DNA from: Trichostrongylus colubriformis
Taxonomy: Eukaryota > Nematoda > Chromadorea > Rhabditida > Trichostrongylidae
Length of the DNA: 64,000 nt
Direction of reading: 5' to 3'
NCBI GenBank assembly: GCA_963978905.1
Contig: OZ022258.1
Span: forward strand, 43,136,591 to 43,200,590
A program made the position numbers and the translations under genes. Shown in pieces: positions 24,788 through 36,147 of the stretch. Under the pieces are notes generated by a model. The model was not told the origin of the DNA, did not search any database, and worked only from the letters and a program-made list of their open reading frames with translations. The number at the start of each line of letters is the position of its first letter. Position 1 is the first letter of the stretch.

Positions 24788-26123
24788 TATGTCAAAGATA
24801 AGGGTCGAAGAGTAAAGGCAGGTATTTATGAAGGTAGATATGTACTTATGTGGGATATTTGTTACTTAAATGATTAAGTCAGGTCATCTTCCATTAAATA
24901 CATTTTTATCTGAAAGTAGACACGACCTATGATGAAGGTGGAAGCTAATTACTGTAACAGTCCAAAATACAATGTATTAATCTCACAAGAATGTTAACTT
25001 CGTCGTTTTTATAGTGAATTACCTCCTCCCCCCCCCCCCCCCCTCCCCCTCCCACAAACACACGCACAACACTGGTGACCTGACCTCCAGGAACACTGGT
25101 CGGAACACTTGCACGCCACCCGGGGAAGGAGCCGTGCACTGGTGTTGGGGTCTGACCCTGTGCCAGACAGGTTTTTGTGAGTTGCGAATCTGTTGAACTG
25201 ACGCGCTCTAACATCGAACGTCATCGCGGAGCAGAACGGCAAGGATCTCTCTCAAATCAGAAACACTTGCCCGTTCCTATCACTTCTCGCTCGAAATTAA
25301 ACTCTCCCTAAATCAACCTCCTCGTACGTCACGAGACCCCGAAAAAGGTGAGAAATATTCTCGCGGAAAATTTGAGCAAGAAAAGTAAGTAGATAAACGT
25401 AAAATATCATAAAAACTGGGAAATTAATAAAATAATGAACAAAGCGAACCGCGTAACATAGAAAACGAAGTAAAGGAGTAAATATCAATCAAACAAAGAG
25501 CAAAATAAGCAAGATTGTATGAATAAAATATGACAGGCGAAAATCAGATGCCGGTTTTGAACTCATGTCCACTCTAAGCAAATTAAGAATAAGATTGCAG
25601 CAATACGCACATGGTCACTGCAACAGTTTCTGAGTAAAGATATCAGAGTCAAAGGAATCAAACAGCGTGACGGAGTCGAGCTGCAGAATAACAATAGGAG
25701 ATTCTCCTTCACTTCGTTGAGCGCAGCACAACCTATCACACAATCAACTGGTTTCCCTACCGAGACGAAACGCGGACACACGCATACACAGCAAGTTCAG
25801 CCCATCACACACATACATACACTGGCAACAACAAAATTAGTGGATCAAATCGACAATCCACTACGGCAAACATCCATACCCATGATTCAATTTAACGTTT
25901 TCCCATAATTTTTTTCCATTGCTCGTGTCATCTTACACAGTGTGGGAACCCAACTATGTTAGGTCATTCAATAAGGATCGCCAAAGAAAAAAATAAGCAT
26001 AGGACAATAGGACTGCTTGGATTGCCATGCCCATGATTCCTCTTGGATTGCTTCCCGGAAATCCTACCTGTCTGAACGAAGTGCTCAATAGTGCTTAAAA
26101 ATCGCAGGAAGTTTAGATAAATA
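24788..26123. other. Gap without genes
   Basis: Contains a long poly-C tract (about 25027-25043) with adjacent CCTCCCCCTCCC and nothing else I can name. Confidence 0.3.
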
Positions 26124-26799
26124 TTGGGTAGTCTAAAAAGTTTTTTCGTATTTTCAAATACCGTTTTTTCCCTCCAAACTGCTTTCCAGCAATCTCTTCT
26201 GTACATACACATGTAGTACAAGTCCACACGCATCTATAGGTATTATTGTCTTCCATCTCCCGGATAACCCTTTTCGGCAAAATAAACATATCAGCGGTCA
26301 ACCTCATTTTCAATACAAAAATTATAAAAAGATTTTTCTTTGAATGGCGTTAGACAGGGAAAGGAAAAGGTGATAATCCGATGGAGCAAGGTCAGGGCTA
26401 TAAGGTGGATGGGGCAGCAACTTTTATCCAAGCTCGAGAATTTTTTGGCGAGTCATTTTTTCAATAGTGGTTAAATTTTTTAAATCTTTTTTTTTCAAAA
26501 AATTCTTGAGCTCGGATAAAAATTACTGCCTTGTAGCCCTGATCTTGCTCCATCGGATTATCACCTTTTCCTTTCCCTGTCTAACGCCATTCAGAGAAAA
26601 AAATTGGAATTGAAAATGAGGTGACTTTTGATACTTTTATTTTGCCGAAAAGGGTTATCCGGGAGATGGAAGACAACAATACCTATAGATGCGTGTGGAC
26701 TTGTACTACATATATATGTACGAAAGAAATTTTGTGGAAAGCAGTTTTGAGGGAAAAAGCGGTATTTAAAAATACGAAATGACTTTTTAGACTACCTAA
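26124..26799. mobile_element. Mariner-derived fold-back element, copy 1 (676 bp)
   Basis: Ends TTGGGTAGTCTAAAAAGTTT and complement, TA-flanked. Both arms encode, head to head, the C-terminal part of a mariner transposase: the right arm reads a SPD/CSIGLSPF-type region with LAPSDYHL-like sequence around 26545-26560, and both arms carry PKRVIREMEDNNTYRCV. The arms meet near 26460 at LEKFLASHF/poly-T sequence. The N-terminal half of the transposase is absent. Confidence 0.82.
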
Positions 26800-29045
26800 T
26801 ATATAAACACAAAATAAATGAAGTGATTTATTTGAAAACCCAAATGCAAGGAGCATCATGTACCACAGTAAGTTCTGAAACTCGACTGGCAAAAACGATG
26901 CGCTACATAGAAAAATTTGGGTTCGAGAGATATTCAAGCATTTGCCTTTCACTCAACGCAACACTATCATCTCCTCAGATACTTTCTTCGATGAAGAACA
27001 TGGTGAATGTGTGGGGAGATTCTGGTAGCGACTGAATCAATTTCCACTAACGTTTCGTACTAGTCAAATGTTTTAGTATCAAAGACCACGACAGAGATGG
27101 ATGATCGCGACACTGGAGCATGATTACAACAACAAAAATACATCAGGATTGTGCTGAACCACTTACTAAATCTAATGGTCAAGTAATGGTGCTGATGCAG
27201 AGAGTGAAGTAAAGTTCAGCTCACTGTGATGATGTTCGTATTAGGAGCAAGGACAGAGCGAAATGTGAAATACGCGGAGGACATCGCAGTTTATCAGTGA
27301 TCGTAGACTTTTGCACTAAGGAGACAAGTCCACGTCTTTGTTGAAAATTTTTGAAATCTACATATTACGATAAGCGAAAATTGGTGAAAGTGAATATTAA
27401 AACTATTCTACAGAGCTGATAACTTTGAAAAGAATCTGATAGGCTTGGCATTTTAGACTGTCGAAAATGTGTAATTCGAACTAAGAAGAAATGAATCTCA
27501 CCAGCGGACCGATTCAACTGGAACTAATCGGACTATTTCTGTATGATTTCTTAAAGTTATGCGAAAACTATCAAAGCCACAAAGAACGCTGAAACTACCA
27601 AAACACGAGCAAAATCATTTTTCCGAACGATTTGCAGTGATCGACAATGATCGCGAGGAAACCGAGACGCATCAGTGAGCTGATTGACAGATAAACAATC
27701 GATAAAGTCTTTTCGGTCGAAACTGTCTGCACGGCTTCAAATGTCGCTGCAGATATCATCGCCGGCCAGACGCGCAGTACCAGCGAACGATGGTTTTCAC
27801 TAGTGCGCCACTGATGAATTACACAGTATGTAGTCGGAAACGACTGCATCGCTGATCAGAACGAGATGAAAGACGTGGAAATTGAAGAAATAAGCGGACA
27901 GAAAATTTTTCACTTGCAGAGATTTAAGTCACCCGCCTGTAATCGCTATTTTATGGGGTGAAGCATCGCCTTGTGCACTCTGTAATCGTGTAAGACTGCC
28001 AAGTAGGGGAGGAGAACGGAAGGTGACTGAACCATCTCAGGTAAAGTCTGTAAAATTACTTGTAACAGGTGTGGGGATCAAATTATGAACGGCAAACGCC
28101 CTGCACGTGAAATAGAAGAAGCACATGAATGGTAAGAGCAGGTTACGCACATCAACTGCTCTAGGAATCCAGAGGGTTCAAAACCACACCGGAGGATTTT
28201 GAGGCCAGGGTTGAAGTGTTGGCACGAGAATCTCAACTACTTGCGCGGAAATCCCTCGAAGCATTCCGGATCCAGTTCATCCACTCAAAATGAACCGTAA
28301 AGAAGAATGTTTATGATAACACGGGAACAGATTCCTAGATAGGGAATGCCTTCCAACACTGAGGTTGAAAAGACCAGCCAAAATCGCTGCTGACCCCTTG
28401 TTCTCGAGGATTCAGCTGACTGCGGTAGGTGACCCATCCTACGATTACGTGATGGTTAGGTGGCCACGAATTCCAGTGATTTTGATGGAATATTTGATCG
28501 AATAGTTACAAATTGCTTCGATCCCTTGGGCTCTGAAAAAGGCGCTCCCGTTGAAAGGTCAGCCAGTGAAGGCATCGTAGCAACCTCGCGAAGAGCAAAT
28601 AGCAAAAGAAAATTACAAGGAACATGACAAAGTTAAAAATGCTGCGTGAGTTAACAACAGAAATGGCAGCAGCTCCAATAGCGAACGATGATGTGGGTGC
28701 GCCATTATCACGCGCGTGGTCCCGGATCGAATCACAACTTTGCCACTCGACCGCTTCACTACAAGGTCAGTTGACTGATAACATTCTTGTCTGGAAGTCG
28801 ATAACGTTGGTAAATAAGCTATTATGGGACAAGTATGAAGCGAAACAGGTAAACTTCAAATCCGATCAATTTTCGAGATCCGCCATGCATTCCACTTCCT
28901 TTCATAGTCATCAGAACAAATGGATGCCCTTCGATCCATACAGTGACTTGCGGTCAGTGTTTTCGATTTCCTATAAAAGACAACTACCAATTCACCCAGC
29001 GCGCGGGTAGACATGGCTGGCTGGCGCAAGCTAGATTCGATATTA
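26800..29045. other. Gap without firm genes
   Basis: The 128-codon frame at 28624-29010 and the CNRCGDQIMNGKRP-like segment near 28070 could be worn retroelement sequence, but no reverse transcriptase or integrase motif is legible. Confidence 0.3.
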
Positions 29046-29935
29046 TTAGGTTGTCCCAGAAGTCTTGTAGGATTTTTCCAAAAAAAATCAATAACTCTTG
29101 TTTACTTCGAGGCAGGTCTGAGCGGTTCAAGAATATGGTAGAAAGTTCTCTAAGTTTTCTAGAAAAATATATATTGACCCACCAGATCCCATAGAGAGAG
29201 CTACGATGCCCGTTGTCGATACCCACCCAACTCGCGGTGTCATCTACTATGAACGGTCTTGCGGCACCAAAATGACGGAAGCTTGCCACTCAATAAGCGC
29301 TACATTGGGCAGGGGATGTGTGAGCTACGAGACCATGCGCCGCTGGTTCATCAGGTTCAGCAACGGCGAGATTGACATGGAAGACAAACCACGCTCAGGA
29401 CTGTGCTACTTCTGCGACGCTGAAGGAATGCTTTTCCATGAGGTGCTGGTACAAGGTGAGACAGTCACCGCTACCGTATGCACCCACCAGCTCCCAGCTC
29501 GCCGCCGCTGTTCGAGAAAAGCTCCAAAAAAGATCCGCGGTCAAGGTCCGCGGTCACCCTCCCATGACGACGCCCCTCCGATTTCACGAAAAGTACCCAG
29601 GCCAAGCTACGCGAGCTCAGCTGGGATGTCCTGCCCTATAGGCCATACTCTCCAGACATTGCCCCTTCTGACTATCACCTTACCCATCCTCTTGACTCCT
29701 TCCTGGCCAAGAGAATTCGTTGATTATGACATGTTTGCAAAGGCGATCGCTAGCTTCATAGACTCCCAGAACCCAGGATTTTGGGAGGAGGGGATCAACG
29801 ATTTACCTATAAGGTCGCAGAGTGTTATCGATAACAATGGTGAATACGTTGTTGCCTAATTGTTGTTTGTTGGAAGAAAAAATAATAATAAATAGTGATC
29901 GAAAAAAATCCTACAAGACTTTTGGGACAACCTAA
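29046..29935 (+). mobile_element. Internally deleted mariner (890 bp)
   Basis: TIRs TTAGGTTGTCCCAGAAGTCT and complement, TA-flanked. Distinct from the other families in the window by TIR sequence. Confidence 0.88.
29212..29859 (+). pseudogene. Deleted mariner transposase: N-terminal DNA-binding domain joined to C-terminus
   Basis: Residues from the start resemble the mariner HTH: GTKMTEACHSISATLG, then YETMRRWFIRFSNGEIDMED and KPRSG. The first and second catalytic Asp segments are absent. A second frame resumes at about 29600 with LRELSWDVLPYRPYSPDIAP and the third Asp in SDYHL, followed by worn C-terminal sequence. The 217-codon frame at 29206-29859 is partly a frame-shifted read-through. 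Confidence 0.75.
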
Positions 29936-32891
29936 TATATCCTAGATCATGCTAGTGAAAACAGCACCACTTGTCATTACACAGCGCTCCACGTCACTAT
30001 TGAAATTTTTCATGCTGTCGACAAAGACACGGCTAGAGTAATTCTGAACATTGCGGAGTCATGGAGTAGGCAATCAAGGAGATTAGTAGTAACAGTTAGA
30101 GGAAAAAGGAATAAATGAGTCAAAAACCCAAAAAAGGAACTCGAAAAACCTCCTTCTCATTACTTCCCTTTCGCCCTCTCTGCACCGCTAAGCGGTGAGG
30201 GTAGCTGCAGACGGGCGAGGGGTCATGTTAGTGGCCGAGGAACGTTGACCCGCCCGCGCAGCAACTCGACCGGTGCGTGCGAGGCAGCGCGACTGGCAGC
30301 GATGTAGGGTCGAAGTGAGACTCCAAGGCACGTTTTTCAGTGCAAGATCATCTCTTCTGAGCTGGAATATTCGTTCACATAGGATATGTCGTCCCAATTC
30401 TCATTTCCTCCTAACTCCCGAAGATGGCTTTGAAGGCCCTCCAGTTACAGCATTCTGAATGTTTGGAATCATCACAGACACTACTCCGACCACTCAGCAG
30501 TTTAAAAGAATTATGTACCAGCATTTCCGGTAAACTCTCAACTTCACTTACGTAAGAAGATCAGTTGGAGATGAAAGTTGAAATATGAACATTGATTGCG
30601 GTGTTATTCCAAGGGTCAGAACCTCTATAACACACGTTCAACCCTCCCTCATTCTCACCATTTCCTTCATACACTTGGTCACCAATCGTTCGTGGATTCA
30701 TCCGTCCACCTCTCTCACTACCTAATTACTTCGTGTATTCGTACTATCATCATTTCCGCCTCATTCTTGCTCTCCTGTCGAATTTTCATGCCCCTCTTCG
30801 TTATAACCCATGTTTTGTCACTCGATTTTTTAATCCATGATTTCGCCTTTCTTACCTCTCACTCTATCCCGCTTCACTACATATAGGAGTTATGTTTATC
30901 CCACTACATCCTTTATGGCTATTTCTTGTTACTCGGTCCCCTCTGTTACTCTTCACTGTCACTAATGTGCTTCGAATTCAAAGTTTATGGAGCGGGTAAC
31001 GAGAACGAGCATCCGGGAAACAGTGGAAAAGCGTCCACGGAATGTGCAAATCGGAGCAAGAACTTTCGCAGAAATTATATGAAACTCCAAATGAAGCACA
31101 GCAAAATCTTGGTTTCTGAAATCAAAGGCTTATTTCCCCGCATTCGTCTAGTGAAGATTATATGCACAGATTAAGCCAAATGTACACCCACATCTCAACT
31201 CTTGCCGCGTCTGTGCCTTATGGGCTTTGATCAAGCGAACTCTTTGCTTCTTCACCTGCACTACCTATCTGACAACTGACCCATCTATACAGGCTGTCCT
31301 TCAGATAGTTCCAAATTTCGTGACAGACAGACAGACTAAGCCCATCACACTTCTTCGACTGGGTACCGGACCGGCTGCACTGACTCCGTAAGGAGGGAAG
31401 CAGTTACTCTCGGCTTGCCGTGCAAATGAACAACCGAAAGTTGCTGAAAACCATGAGTTACTCAGCGTATTTTCCATTTTGAAATCCTCTACTCTTTTGA
31501 TAGCCTAGGCCTCCATTTTTGACGATATATCCTTTGATCTGATTTTAATCTATGCCCTTTCCACAGACTTGGCAATTTCGATTAGAATCATCGGTAGCCT
31601 ATAACCCTACAAAATCTTTACCTCTGCACTCACCTACTTGAGGATTCGCTTCAGTAACAGCTACCGGTTCTCTGCGCTAAAACCGATAACTCCACTTTCA
31701 CCCGGTATATAGTCTATGGACTATTCTGGAGAAGTATTGCTATTTTTGTGGTACCAGCGCCAATAAGAATACGCACTACTCGCATGAGGAGGCCTCCTCT
31801 GACTGCTCTGGTAAATCGCGCTTCACCCTAGCTTGGCTTTTCTTGACGCGTTGATAATTTTTGGAGCCTGAGGGTGGGCTTGAATTTTAGCAACGGGCAT
31901 TTTCGTGCAAGCCTCGACTGCGGTGAACGGATCTGGGTTTTAAATGCTACGCACACTTTGGTCAGCCCTATTGGTCCAAACTTGCCCGACATCTCCAAGA
32001 CCATACCTAACTTGCTTCTTATGTGCTCTGTACACTTTATTCAGCCCCTACCCAATCCTAACTTGCCCGACCTCACTAAAAACCGATATTTTCAATCAAA
32101 ATCGATCAGTGATGCGCGATGAGCCGTTTCCAGATTTCTGCACAGAAACCGATATTTTCAATCTATATCGATCGGAGATGCATGATGTTCTAGAATTTCA
32201 AATTTTACGAGGGCTCGTTAATCAATGATATGGTCCATAACCGTTTCTGTCTTCAGCACAAAAACCGATATTTTTAATCAACCTCGTAGCGAAAACTCCG
32301 TCTGCACGATCATTTGACATTATTTTGCCACTTGAGCAGTTAGACATTACTTCAGCATTTCCCCGGTTCCTGGACTGCTTCATAGAAGAACTATAAGTCT
32401 CATGGGTGAATGCGATTTCGATTGCTTACTCCGCCCAGTGTGGGCGAGTCACCACTCATTTCGAATATGCTGAACACAGCTCAGACTTCGCTGACCTTCA
32501 CCGATTTTTCCTCAATCTCTGGACTGCTCTGGAGCCCGATTATGGATATTTGTGATTATCCCGCACACTCGGATCACGCTCCGCCCACTGAAGGTGGGTT
32601 TCTCATAACTGCTACCTGTGCCCGAATCTCACCTTGGTCCACCTTCTCCACTTATCCGGGCAACTTCGAGACGAACTACATAACTTTGGCACTGATCTGA
32701 AGTTAATGCAGCGTACGTCCCTCCCGCCTACCGTGGGCGGAGTCCCACATGGCCGTGTGCACTCTGTACATCTTGGACCATGCCCCACCCAACCCATACT
32801 TGACCTGGCTTTCCGCTTGTTTTTCTGGTGAAACCGAGAGCCGAGCGGTCACACAAACATCCGTATAGACCCACCAAACTCCTGTAATATA
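29936..32891. other. Gene-poor stretch with short local repeats
   Basis: No exon recognised. Contains the AACCGATATTTTCAAT repeats (32080-32290) and a pair of TGGGCGGAG/CTCCGCCCA-type blocks between 32430 and 32740. Confidence 0.3.
32080..32290. repeat. Imperfect direct repeats with AACCGATATTTTCAAT core
   Basis: The core recurs at about 32082, 32147 and 32266, each followed by a TCGATCRGNGATG-type segment in the first two copies. Spacing is irregular (65 and about 119). Confidence 0.55.
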
Positions 32892-33397
32892 CAGTAGCGC
32901 TCAAAAGTCTTCGGCCAAAACTTTTTCGTCATAGCTTTTTTTCTACTTGACCAAATTTGACAAAATTTTAATATGTAGTGCCTGAACCTATTGTCAACAT
33001 TTCCTGCTACTTGAGTGCCGCTTGACACTTTTCATGGTTTTTTACAAGAATCTACTACAAGACCACCGAAAAAAGGTAAAAGGCTTGGTCAAGAAAAACG
33101 GCTTTCTTTACAAAAACAAAACGAGCAAGCCTCAGAAAACATTAATATTTTGTAGAAAGAACACGACTTTTGATGACAGCGGCACAGCGGGACGGCATAG
33201 CGATGGCATGCCAAAATTAAAAAATTTCATATAACCACGTAACCTACACCGCTGAGCGCCAAAATAGTGTATTTGATATGCAGTGTCTCCAAGTACAACA
33301 TACTAAAATTTCTCTTAGATCGGTGCAGTTGCAAAAAAGTTACAAGTGAAAAACCCAAGTGAAAGGCCATTTCGCCGAAGACTTTTGAGCGCTACTG
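32892..33397 (+). mobile_element. 506 bp Tc1-like element, copy 2
   Basis: Ends as in copy 1 (CAGTAGCGCTCAAAAGTCTT), TA-flanked, inverted with respect to it. Plus strand frame 33022-33234 reads VFYKNLLQDHRKK.. and FLYKNKTSKPQKTLIFCRK, clearly alignable with the copy 1 frame FLYKNKTSKPQRTLIFCRK. Confidence 0.85.
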
Positions 33398-33944
33398 TAT
33401 GTAGGCAATATGGCAGACTGTGTGGATTCTGGACGTGTTATAATTCCAGCTGTCAATATGGGACAGCGTAATCAAAGTCAAGTAAGCTATGTCCAAGTCG
33501 ATGGTACTATCCGTAAGGCGTGAATGGTCAAGTAAGGGTTCCGGAATTTCAAAATATGGCAGACATCTTTACCAAGCAATACAAGTATTATGCTACACTG
33601 TAGATTGCGGACCCTCGTAAATCCCGATGTAGGAGGTGTACCGTGATCAGAGTGGTTGCCAGCCAATCAACTTAATCAACTCGAAAGAAACCAAAACAGT
33701 ATCGAATGAAACAGAATAAGAAAGAAAGAAGGAAAGAAAATAAGAGAGACCAAAAATTCCAATAAAATAAACGATAGACTGTCACGAGTGTTACCTAATT
33801 ATTATCCTTACAGTCGATAGTGTTAGTTTGTCCAGGTTTTACAAAACAACTAAGGTCAGTGTGGCTCAAAGGGAGGAGGGGGGGGGGGAGGAGGGGCATG
33901 GACACGGCTTGCCGTCACGCCTTTAGAGATTGCTGACAACGGGA

Positions 33945-34990
33945 GTGTACCCTTATGCCAGGATTTCGCGCAGCGCCGAGCGGCGAGCGACGTTCACAGG
34001 CAAGTTGACTGCCCTCTGTGGGAATCGCGTGTCATTGCATAAGACCGTATCCACGCCCATTTTTATTCAACCGCTATTCTGAGCTTGTTTTTAAATTATT
34101 TTCATCTCAGTATACAGAATTTAGTTGCATTCAAACTTTTTTCAGTTCACTCTTGGTTGATGATAGCATTTTGCATGCATTTATTCCATTTCCTGTGCTG
34201 TGTATCATCATTACTAGCATATCACCTCGAGGGTATTAGAGTAGATAATTTTCCCCCAGCCTAGAAAAAAAAAACACTGAGGTGAGTGAGACTATCTATA
34301 CAGCGGAAGTGATTCACTTATCGCCAAGCTTCTTCCCCCAAGACCTACCTGAGCAAACGCCTGAAGCGCACTGCGTCTCACTTCGATACAATACAAAATT
34401 TGTTATTTACGTTATAATACTACGTTGAGGCAGAAAAGTTGGGGCGATCAAAAATGATGCATTTAGAATGGTGACGAGCACAGAAAATGAAATAAATGCA
34501 TACAACACGTTATTCGGGTCAAATAAAGTCGAGGAGGGGGGGGGGGGGCAACGTTCTGTCTACGTCGAAGCTCCTTTTCCTCTCCAGGCTAGGCTTAGGC
34601 TGAAATTCATATATCCTCCTCCTACATTAAAAGCATCTGTCTCATCTGCTTTAGCCTAAGCCTAGGGGGATAAAGGAGCTTCGACGTCGGTGAAATTTTT
34701 GCGTCTCCCCCCGACTTTATTTGACCCCGTTATTATCAGCTATGGGGAAATGAAAACACTCAAATGAAGTGAACGTAACCGAACCCTGCCTTTTGAGAAG
34801 AAAATAATTCGAAAACAAGCTCAACATAGCGGTAAAATGAATAAAAATAGACGTAGATACGGTAGCCAGCCTTCTCACGCAATTATAGGCGATTCCCACC
34901 GAGAGCCGAGAGCAGTCAACTCGCGCGTAAATGTCGCGCAGAGAACGTCGCAAAGCGGAATCCTGACATAAGGCACACCCGCTGACGACG
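33945..34990. repeat. About 1 kb composite with inverted ends (CCCTTATGTCAGGATT family)
   Basis: The left part (33949-34045) and the complement of the right part (34880-34985) share CCCTTATG-CAGGATT-CGC, GTTGACTGC and GTGGGAATCGC in the same order. A third partial copy lies at 60315-60420. The complete MITE at 34515-34729 sits inside. Confidence 0.55.
34515..34729. mobile_element. 215 bp MITE with 5 bp target duplication TTATT
   Basis: Inverted ends CGGGTCAAATAAAGTCG / CGACTTTATTTGACCCCG, then GTCGAAGCTCCTTT / AAAGGAGCTTCGAC and AGGCTTAGGCT / AGCCTAAGCCT. Flanked on both sides by TTATT. A G-run follows the left end. Confidence 0.8.
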
Positions 34991-36147
34991 CTGTCAAGTT
35001 CGTTCCCTGAAAAGGCTTAGTTAAAGCTGGGAGGGCCCAGACGGATAGGGGGACACACCCCACTGCAAGAACGCTGCCGTCGTCGCCACCCCCCCTCCCC
35101 CCCCCAGAGCACACTGACCCGAAAATTCTATTTAGCAGCAAAAATAAATGATATATATCTGTTTATGAGCATCACATCAAAACGTTCATAGAGAAACAAA
35201 GGATGCTGGGAAAAGAAATGCAATCAGAAACAAAAGCACCACGAGGACTAATGAGTAGAAAAGGAAAAGGACCGTCCGTCAGCATTAATCAAAGTCAATG
35301 AAAGCAGGAGCAAGTTCATAAGCCTGCAGTCTTTGGGATAAAGAACAAGATGAGAGAAAAGTAGCAGAAGCTTTGCAGCAGGATCATTCGCCTACTAGTA
35401 AATCTCAGATAAGACGAAGCCTTGGAAGATGTTACAGGACATAGATATTAGATAATAAAGAGAAAAGGCTGCTCCACAATGCTGAATATGGCATAAAATG
35501 TCATAAGACAGGAGAAATCTCTGCTAAACACATCATAACAGAAAGCAGTCAAAGAAAAAGGCACGTGGTAGAGTTGGAGCATTCGACTTGCTCCCAAGAG
35601 ATTTGTCAAAGGTGGCAAAGGCAATGGTGGAAATAAAACGTGTATAAATAACATAACCATTTTTCAGAACAAAATTAATATTTTCTGAATGCATCAGGAA
35701 ATATTGCGGCTGGATCAAACAGCCCACATAAGAAAAACCGCTGAGTTAAAACATTCATTCGATTTCTAAAGCACAATTTATGTAACATATCTACAATTGA
35801 AGCCCAATAAATGATATCCGTGGAAGGCCCAAACTAAAAATAATGGAGAAGGCTACTCGCTTTTCAAACATCGGCAAAGGAATGCATTAAGTATGCGGTC
35901 ATAAATACAAATGGAGAAATCTCGAAAGAACCAAGAGCTTCACTTATGGAATAAATAAAAACCATCGATAAAACTCAATGCATCAACAACACTTAAATAC
36001 AATGTCCAACTCCTCACAGATTACATTCACACGTGCACAGAATTTACCATGCAACGAGGTACAAGTCATAATCGAAATTCTGCTTCGTTGCTGGCTCTAA
36101 CAATCGCACGGGAAAAAACACCGCCCCGAAAAATCCAAATCTATTTC
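34991..36147. other. 3' flank of chn-1, no gene seen
   Basis: Purine-rich on the plus strand with many ATAAA runs; no exon or paired repeat recognised. Confidence 0.3.

Noticed and set aside
28624..29010. 128-codon plus frame as a gene
   Set aside because: Possibly worn retroelement sequence; no motif, no splice context and a mariner insertion immediately downstream.
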